From positions 1-38,609 of the forward strand of contig CASEAH010000100.1 of NCBI GenBank assembly GCA_949285935.1: a stretch of DNA of 38,609 bases, written 5' to 3'. The stretch is from an uncultured Oscillospiraceae bacterium (GTDB lineage: Bacteria > Bacillota > Clostridia > Oscillospirales > Ruminococcaceae). The notes under the pieces were generated by a model. It had not been told where the DNA came from, did no database searches, and saw only the letters and a program-made list of their open reading frames with translations. A program made the position numbers and the translations under genes. Position 1 is the first letter of the stretch; every line of letters begins with the position of its first letter. Of this stretch, positions 33,357 through 38,609 are shown in pieces.

Positions 33357-34139
33357 TCATGTATCGGGGTTCACCAATGGCTCTCCTCCGGTGACCTCAA
33401 CGCGGAAACAGTCGGTATATTCGCTTTCCTGAAGGAATTTTTCCAAAGCGGGATGCATCTCATGGATGGTGATGTGGATATAGCCATCCCCGCCGCCGTA
33501 CGCGGTATTCATAACGATCTGCTCTCCATCCTGGTCCGCCTGGATCTGGAACTGCAGCAGCTCCTCATGGGCCTTGTCCAAAATGGATTTGGGGTATGCG
33601 GTTGCTCGGTATTCCACCTCAATTTCAGGATATCCATAGGACTCCACCGCGGCTTTGACGGTTTCCTCATCTGGCGTGGCAATGCCCAACCCCAACTGAT
33701 CCTCGGTATAATAAAAATACGTGTATTGGTCTTCCGTCAATGTCTCCAGAAGATAAAGCTGAAGGCCATCCCGGTTGGGCTTTCCCCGGTTAAATTCCTG
33801 TGAGTCGGTTACTGGCTGGGGAGTATCGTCAAAAGAATCGGATTCAGAGGAGCCTTGCGGCGGCAGCGAGTCCTCCGGATCGGATACCTCTTGAGAGGAT
33901 TCCGGGATAGCAGGAGCGGAAGAAGAATCCGGAACGCTTTCCGATGTGGAATCGCCTGTTTCCTGGACTTCTTGGGAATCTGCCGGGAGAGAGGAAGAGC
34001 TTTCCGGTTCGGAAAGAGAAGTTTCCGCGGGTGTGGGGGATCCGCAGGCTGACAACACAGCCAGCAGCCCGGCTATCAGCAAAGGAAGGCATCGGCTCCA
34101 TACTCTTTTAATCCTTTTACGTTGATGCTTACTGCTCAT
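33357..34139 (-). CDS. Putative lipoprotein with Ser-rich linker, function unknown
   Basis: This 260-residue protein has a basic start, a hydrophobic segment (about residues 16-30) and a lipobox LSAC with Cys32 as the lipidated residue. A low-complexity stretch rich in Ser, Glu, Pro and Asp spans about 33-118, typical of a wall-spanning linker. The C-terminal part (about 125-260) is a globular alpha/beta domain with segments YTYFYYTEDQLGLGIA and NTAYGGGDGYIHITIHEM that I cannot assign. GGAGG precedes ATG by nine bases. It lies 36 bases before dnaE on the same strand, so it is probably co-transcribed with it. The long linker suggests the domain sits in or beyond the peptidoglycan. Confidence 0.75.
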   Translation of the reverse strand: MSSKHQRKRIKRVWSRCLPLLIAGLLAVLSACGSPTPAETSLSEPESSSSLPADSQEVQETGDSTSESVPDSSSAPAIPESSQEVSDPEDSLPPQGSSESDSFDDTPQPVTDSQEFNRGKPNRDGLQLYLLETLTEDQYTYFYYTEDQLGLGIATPDEETVKAAVESYGYPEIEVEYRATAYPKSILDKAHEELLQFQIQADQDGEQIVMNTAYGGGDGYIHITIHEMHPALEKFLQESEYTDCFRVEVTGGEPLVNPDT

Positions 34140-34459
34140 CTTTAAATCCTCCTTCTGATTACCGACTTAATAGGATCGCTTGATTTGCTTGTGCCATTGA
34201 TAAAGATCTTTTGAATGGTCCCTTGCCGGAAAAACCATACGGACTCACTCCAACTTTTGGGGTTTCAAAAGATAAGATATGAGATTACCGGCCTTTTGAT
34301 CCACGACGCAAATGGACGGGAGGCTGTTTGGTTTTTATCTCATGGTTTGTGCTTCCCGGGGGAAAGATCAGAGAACTGATACTGTTTTTTCCCAAAGCCC
34401 ATACTTCTGTTCCCGGATGCCGGAATTTTCAGAACGGTAAGAAACACCCCAGGGCGCCC
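34140..34459. other. Intergenic region between whiA and the lipoprotein gene
   Basis: No gene is supported in these 320 bases. It should contain the promoter of the lipoprotein-dnaE-pfkA unit, and the end of the hprK-whiA unit, but I could not place a convincing -35/-10 pair or a terminator hairpin with T tract on the minus strand. Confidence 0.45.
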
Positions 34460-35365
34460 TTATCCTTCTTCCCGCAGGCGATGGGCCAGTTGGCTGATTT
34501 TTTTCAGCCGGTGGTTGACACCGGAGCGGGATAAACCCAGTTCCTCGCTTATTTCCCGCAGGGAATATTCCGGATTGGCCAGGCGGATCCTGGCAATTTC
34601 CCTCAGTTCCTCCGGCAGTGACTCCTCCCCCAGCCGTGACTGAAGCAGACGGATGTCTTCGATTTGAACCCGTGCTGCTCCCACCACTTTATCAATGTTG
34701 GCGTTGTCACAGTTGGAAGCCCTGTTCGCGGCATTCCGGCGCTCCTTCAAGATCTTGACCGCCATAATTTCCATAGACATTTTAGGACAGCTGAGAAAGG
34801 TCAGCAGATCCTCCATCTGCTCGCTGTCCCGAAAATAAACCAGAGGCAGCCCCCTCCGGGTAGAAACCTTGGGAAGGAATCCCACTTCTGTGAGCATCCC
34901 GGTCAGCATGTCGCACAACTCTTCCCGGGGGAGCGCGAACTCCAGCCGATAATCCTTATTGGGGTCGGTGACGCTGCCGCAGGCCAAAAAAGCGCCTCCG
35001 ATAAATGCGGCGGTCCCCTCTTCTCCTCCCAGCAGGTCGTAGGTGATTCCTTCCGGGTAGAGCATGGCAAAATGATTGTACAGTTCCCGACGGTCTTCCA
35101 CTGCCGTCAGCTGCACATGATGAATGATTCCGCCGTCGGGGGCAACTTCTTCTTCCTGGAGCAGTTGGCCCCGGAGGGGAATGGCGGCACGGATCGCCTT
35201 GCGGTAGTGGCGGGCAATGCTTTCCTCCCGCGTGGCAATTTCTACAGCGTCAGGAGAAAAACGGCGGGCAAAGACCAGCAGCCCAAAGGACTGAGGATTT
35301 TTGAACCGGCCCCAAAGCTGCCGGTTGGAGGTGATTTCCTGTTTTACTTCACTGCTGAAGGACAT
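34460..35365 (-). CDS. whiA: WhiA DNA-binding protein
   Basis: This 301-residue protein begins MSFSSEVKQEI, has an N-terminal LAGLIDADG-like domain (about 20-200, with AAFIGGAFLACGSV) and a C-terminal helix-turn-helix with EYSLREISEELGLSRSGVNHRLKKI near 267-291. WhiA is a sporulation regulator in actinomycetes and influences division and chromosome segregation in Firmicutes. The LAGLIDADG nuclease acidic residues are not obviously kept, as usual in the family. It follows rapZ by 12 bases, the order conserved in Gram-positives. Confidence 0.96.
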   Translation of the reverse strand: MSFSSEVKQEITSNRQLWGRFKNPQSFGLLVFARRFSPDAVEIATREESIARHYRKAIRAAIPLRGQLLQEEEVAPDGGIIHHVQLTAVEDRRELYNHFAMLYPEGITYDLLGGEEGTAAFIGGAFLACGSVTDPNKDYRLEFALPREELCDMLTGMLTEVGFLPKVSTRRGLPLVYFRDSEQMEDLLTFLSCPKMSMEIMAVKILKERRNAANRASNCDNANIDKVVGAARVQIEDIRLLQSRLGEESLPEELREIARIRLANPEYSLREISEELGLSRSGVNHRLKKISQLAHRLREEG

Positions 35366-35377
35366 GCTCCTCCCTCC

Positions 35378-36232
35378 TTACCGTTCTTTATCCCGATGAT
35401 AGACTGTATTGGGAAAACCCTTTTCCCGCAGATGCTCACTTACGGCCTGGGCAAAGGCTACAGAACGGTGATGGCCTCCGGTGCAGCCGATGGCGATGGT
35501 CAGTTGGGCCTTTCCTTCCCGGATATACAGAGGAATCAGAAAATCCAGCAGATCCAACAGCTTCTGCCGCAACTGCACGGCCTGAGAGTTTTGAAATACA
35601 TAGTCGTAAACCGGCTTGTCCAAACCGGTCAGAGGCCGCAGAGCCTCTATATAGAAAGGATTGGGCAAACAGCGTACATCCAGAACAAAATCCGCTTCCG
35701 GAGGCAGGCCGTGCTTGAAGCCAAAAGACATGCAGGTAATCAGAAGGCTGCTCTGCTTCCCCGGCAAAAAAATTTCCCGGATGCGGTCCTGCAATTGACG
35801 ACGGCTCAGATCTGTGGTGTCTATGTAGTAGTCTGCCATAGCCCGGGCCTGACTCAAAATTTCCGTTTCCTGAGCAATGGCCTCGGACAGACCGGTATGC
35901 TCATCCTGAAGCGGATGTTTCCGGCGGGTTTCCTTGTAGCGGTTGAGCAGCTTGTCTTCGTCGCAATCAAGATAGCAAAGACGGAACGGCACTCCCAGTT
36001 CTGTCAAAGACCGGCGCATCTGGTCAAAAGAGCCTCCCATGGCCTGGCTCCGGCAGTCGGTCACCACCGCCATCCGCTCCGGGGCACGGCGGGAACGAAG
36101 GGTCTCTCCAATGGCATAGGCCGCCATGGAAATGGGGAGATTATCCACACAGTACCAGCCCATATCCTCCAAAGCGTCGACGGCCACGGATTTGCCTGCA
36201 CCGGATCGTCCGGTAACAATAATCAATTCCAT
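35378..36232 (-). CDS. rapZ: RapZ/YvcJ-type nucleotide-binding protein
   Basis: This 284-residue protein has Walker A GRSGAGKS (8-15) and the conserved C-terminal GCTGGHHRS (249-257). In enterics RapZ is an RNase adaptor controlling glucosamine-6-phosphate synthase; in Bacillus YvcJ is a GTPase/ATPase of less clear role, also linked to competence. The Firmicute role here is uncertain. The start at 36232 has GGGAG about 13 bases upstream; the longer frame to 36271 would run into murB. It sits between murB and whiA in the conserved operon. Confidence 0.94.
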   Translation of the reverse strand: MELIIVTGRSGAGKSVAVDALEDMGWYCVDNLPISMAAYAIGETLRSRRAPERMAVVTDCRSQAMGGSFDQMRRSLTELGVPFRLCYLDCDEDKLLNRYKETRRKHPLQDEHTGLSEAIAQETEILSQARAMADYYIDTTDLSRRQLQDRIREIFLPGKQSSLLITCMSFGFKHGLPPEADFVLDVRCLPNPFYIEALRPLTGLDKPVYDYVFQNSQAVQLRQKLLDLLDFLIPLYIREGKAQLTIAIGCTGGHHRSVAFAQAVSEHLREKGFPNTVYHRDKER

Positions 36233-36239
36233 TAAATCT

Positions 36240-37136
36240 TCACAGCTCCCGAATTTCGCATTCCAACTCAAACCCGGTTTTTTCCCGAACCACCGCCTGG
36301 ACGCGGCGGATCAACTCCTGCACCTGGGCACAGGTGGCGCTGCCACGGTTGATAACAAAACCTGCGTGTTTTTCGCTTACCTGGGCATCTCCCACCCGCA
36401 GGCCTTTCAGTCCGCACTGGTCGATGAGTGCCGACGCATATGCGCCCTGGGGGCGCTTGAAAGTACTGCCGGCGCTGCCGTATTCCAAAGGCTGCTTTTG
36501 CCGCCGGCGTCCCATGAGTTCTTCCATTTTTTCCAAAATCTGAGATGGATCTCCCGGGTTCAGACGGATACGCGCCGACAGAATACAGCAGTCCCTTCCG
36601 GTAAAATAGCTGCGGCGATAATCAAACCCCAGTTCTTCCCCGGAGGCCTCCCGCAAAGTACCGTCTGCATCCAACCAACGGACTGATTGGATCACATCCT
36701 TCAGTTCTCCTCCATAGGCGCCGGCATTCATATAAATGCCGCCCCCCAGAAATCCGGGAATCCCGTAGGCAAATTCCAGTCCTTCCAGCGCATGTTCCTG
36801 CGCAAAACGGCACAGCCGGGTGAGGGAGATACCGCTTTGTGCCTGGATCACATTTTTTTCTGCCAGGGAAACGCCGCTCATCCCTTCTCCGATTTGTATG
36901 ACCGCCAAATGGGGGCCATCATCCCGTACCAGAAGATTGGAGCCGCGTCCCATTACAAAATAAGGGATCTCCGCCTCCCGGCAGCAGGCCAAAGCTGCCG
37001 CAGCCTGCTCCTCACTGTCAGGACGGATAAAAACAGGGGCGGGCCCTCCAATGCGAAATGTAGTATGCCGGCACATAGGCTCGTTAGATAAAAAGGGAAC
37101 GCCCCGTTGCTTCAGGGCCGCCGTCAGCTGTTCCAA
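36240..37136 (-). CDS. murB: UDP-N-acetylenolpyruvoylglucosamine reductase
   Basis: This FAD enzyme, about 298 residues, reduces the enolpyruvyl group to make UDP-MurNAc for peptidoglycan. It has the FAD-binding region with MGRGSNLLVRD near 80-90, a GIPGFLGGGIYMNAGAYGG-type block in mid-protein, and the catalytic Ser in GSAGSTFKRP. The start is a TTG at 37136 with AAAAGGAGG eight bases upstream; this fits the family length, while the long frame to 37391 overlaps the PHP gene and would add 85 unusual residues. It is seven bases from rapZ. Confidence 0.93.
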   Translation of the reverse strand: MEQLTAALKQRGVPFLSNEPMCRHTTFRIGGPAPVFIRPDSEEQAAAALACCREAEIPYFVMGRGSNLLVRDDGPHLAVIQIGEGMSGVSLAEKNVIQAQSGISLTRLCRFAQEHALEGLEFAYGIPGFLGGGIYMNAGAYGGELKDVIQSVRWLDADGTLREASGEELGFDYRRSYFTGRDCCILSARIRLNPGDPSQILEKMEELMGRRRQKQPLEYGSAGSTFKRPQGAYASALIDQCGLKGLRVGDAQVSEKHAGFVINRGSATCAQVQELIRRVQAVVREKTGFELECEIREL

Positions 37137-37180
37137 AATCTTTTCCTCCTTTTGCGCCTTTCCCTTCCAGGGCACGGGTT

Positions 37181-37909
37181 TCACTCCGGCAGCATGATTC
37201 CTTTCCGCTCCTTCAGAGAGCGGCAGAAGCGCTCGTAATTCAGGTTGAGGATTAACTCTTCCGGAAAATCTGCCTGCCGCACCAATTCCGCCGAAGCTTC
37301 TATCTGGCCGATGAGGGAAGCGAAATGGGCGTCGGTGGAAAGGACCACCTCTACCCCATATTCCTTGCACAGGCGCAGCAGTTCCAGACAATTCTTTTCC
37401 GAGCCTTTGCGCACGCGGGAGGACGCAGCATTGACTTCCAGGATCTTGCGGCTGCGGGCCATAGCCTGCACCACCGACCGGTAGTCACAAACATACTTTT
37501 CCTGCCCCATATGGCCAAAGACATCCACAGAGGGGATTTGAGCCATTTGCAGCCACAGCCGGGTGTAAAAATCCTCTCCCAGTCCCACCGGCAGAACATA
37601 GGAGTGCATGGACGCAATGACCCAGTCCAATTCCTCCAGAATATCCTCCCGAAGGTCCAGGGTTCCATCCTGCTGGATGTTGGCTTCACAACCCCGCAGG
37701 ATCACGACCCCATCCAACACTTGGGGGACGGAGCCGGGCAGATTCTCAAAAAACCAGCGGTAGGGTGCGCCGGGCATTTTTTCGGTGTGGTCGGTGGTGG
37801 CCAAAAAGCGGTGTCCCAGCTTTTTGGCCTGGGCCACATTCTCCAGCAGGGTGCTGAAAGCGTGGCTGCTGGCTACCGTATGGGTATGGGTATCTCCTAC
37901 AATCTGCAT
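37181..37909 (-). CDS. PHP-family phosphoesterase, YcdX-like
   Basis: This 242-residue PHP-domain protein starts MQIVGDTHTHTVAS with metal ligands His8 and His10, and keeps TTDHTE, GCEANI, SMHS, GHMG, EVNAAS and STDAHF, which supply the remaining ligands of a trinuclear metal site. YcdX-type proteins are phosphatases of uncertain substrate. AGAAGGAT precedes ATG. It lies between hprK and murB, 44 bases from murB, a placement seen in Clostridia; a role in sugar phosphate or wall precursor control is only a suggestion. A histidinol phosphatase is less likely, because no his genes are near. Confidence 0.8.
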   Translation of the reverse strand: MQIVGDTHTHTVASSHAFSTLLENVAQAKKLGHRFLATTDHTEKMPGAPYRWFFENLPGSVPQVLDGVVILRGCEANIQQDGTLDLREDILEELDWVIASMHSYVLPVGLGEDFYTRLWLQMAQIPSVDVFGHMGQEKYVCDYRSVVQAMARSRKILEVNAASSRVRKGSEKNCLELLRLCKEYGVEVVLSTDAHFASLIGQIEASAELVRQADFPEELILNLNYERFCRSLKERKGIMLPE

Positions 37910-38061
37910 GCTGTTATCCTTCTTTTTCTCTTCTATTAATTAAGATTTTTGAGCCAGTACCCCGTAGTGGAACCCGGCAGGCCGATAGAAAAAATGGAAC
38001 TATCCATGCACACCGTCTTCCAAATGCTGTGCCCGTTTTATACTATAACGAAAAACCTGCA

Positions 38062-38109
38062 CAAAAGAAACAGCTCTGGTTTACAGGTGCTGGAAGGCAC
38101 AAGCTGTTT
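38062..38109 (-). terminator. Possible terminator after hprK
   Basis: AAACAGCT (38068-38075) pairs with AGCTGTTT (38102-38109), with an inner GTGC/GCAC. On the minus strand it leads into TTTCTTTTG. The T tract is interrupted and the loop is long, so termination may be partial, which would let transcription reach the PHP and murB genes. Confidence 0.45.
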
Positions 38110-38141
38110 GATTGGGATATGCTTTGCTCAAATCCATCTGG

Positions 38142-38609
38142 TTATAACTTTACGTCCTTTGGGATGTCCTCCCCCATTCCCAGCCGTTCCATCAGCTCAT
38201 GAGCAGCATTATAGCCCATTTTTTTCTGACGGTTGGCCATAGCGGCAACCTCAATAATCACCGCCAGATTCCGGCCGGGTTTCACGGGAATGGTCAGGGA
38301 AGGCACAGAGAGCCCCAGAATATCAGTGTATTCACTTTCCATTCCCATCCGGTCATAAACCTTGGCCTGGTTCCAAATTTCCAGGTTGATAAGCATATCA
38401 ATTTTTTCCGTCACTTTAACGGCGCCAATACCAAAAATTTTGCGCACATTGATGATGCCGATTCCCCGCAGCTCCAGGAAGTGGCGGATATTCTCCGGAG
38501 ATGATCCCACCAGCGTTTTGTTGGAAACGCGGCGGATCTCCACAGCGTCATCGGCAATGAGCCGGTGTCCCCGCTTTACCAGCTCGATAGCGGTTTCGCT
38601 TTTGCCAAC
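38142..38609 (-). CDS. hprK: HPr kinase/phosphorylase, C-terminal part
   Basis: The visible 155 codons form the C-terminal half of HprK; the frame is open at the window end. It starts just inside the Walker A loop (GKSE), then has HRLIADD (general base region) and the HprK signature [11 protein letters not shown] with RKIFG. It phosphorylates HPr at Ser46 in response to fructose 1,6-bisphosphate and ATP, controlling carbon catabolite repression. The regulatory N-terminal domain lies outside the window. It is the upstream gene of the php-murB-rapZ-whiA run, separated from php by 232 bases. Confidence 0.95.
   Translation of the reverse strand, partial: VGKSETAIELVKRGHRLIADDAVEIRRVSNKTLVGSSPENIRHFLELRGIGIINVRKIFGIGAVKVTEKIDMLINLEIWNQAKVYDRMGMESEYTDILGLSVPSLTIPVKPGRNLAVIIEVAAMANRQKKMGYNAAHELMERLGMGEDIPKDVKL

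Noticed and set aside
31611-33803. 730-codon plus-strand open frame opposite dnaE
   Set aside because: It is antisense to a certain DnaE gene, has no ribosome binding site and its product has no recognisable domain. It is a frame kept open by the codon use of the real gene.

Overview
This window reads as a chromosomal segment of a spore-forming, anaerobic Clostridia-type Firmicute, probably close to Oscillospiraceae/Ruminococcaceae. The clues are a germination-type CwlD amidase, a SpoIIM-like membrane protein, WhiA, HPr kinase, a class III (Firmicute) fructose-1,6-bisphosphatase, the SCIFF peptide with its radical SAM maturase, strong AGGAGG-type ribosome binding sites and sigma-A promoters. 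No phage, insertion sequence, plasmid module or CRISPR array is visible. Most of the window is core metabolism and information processing.

Layout. 1-190: truncated tRNA-Phe, tRNA-Gly and a terminator. 555-2685 (+): cwlD and radA, overlapping. 3039-3215 (-): a 58-residue Cys-rich protein. 3386-5608 (+): a MacA-like adaptor and MacB/FtsX-like permease without an ATPase. 5866-6884 (+): a small hypothetical gene and a DUF6873-type protein. 6926-7100: a consensus promoter driving a very GC-rich, foldable, apparently noncoding RNA. 7105-8269 (+): a Xer-type recombinase with its own promoter. 8241-8843 (-): a SpoIIM-like gene whose 3' end overlaps the recombinase gene. 9236-14236 (-): queA, tgt, yajC, a TIGR04086-type membrane protein, the SCIFF precursor and its maturase.

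14281-19889 (+): a long structured leader containing an intrinsic terminator, then asd, dapA, dapB, a free-standing ACT-domain gene and fbp. The first three make tetrahydrodipicolinate from aspartyl phosphate, feeding lysine, diaminopimelate for the wall and dipicolinate for spores. 20203-28116 (+): promoter, possible ArgR boxes and the complete argGHCJBDF cluster with a terminator. Ornithine is made by the acetyl-cycling route through ArgJ and converted to arginine by ArgF, ArgG and ArgH. 28523-34139 (-): a Ser-rich lipoprotein, dnaE and pfkA, with a terminator. 34460-38609 (-): hprK (cut by the window end), a PHP phosphoesterase, murB, rapZ and whiA.

The least explained elements are the GC-rich RNA candidate at 6961-7090, the asd leader at 14310-14566, the terminator between the SCIFF precursor and its maturase, the lone ACT protein, and several small or unassigned proteins. 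No wholly new multi-gene system is evident. The RNA candidate is the best lead. RNA folds were paired by eye and family assignments come from motif recognition; no search was run.
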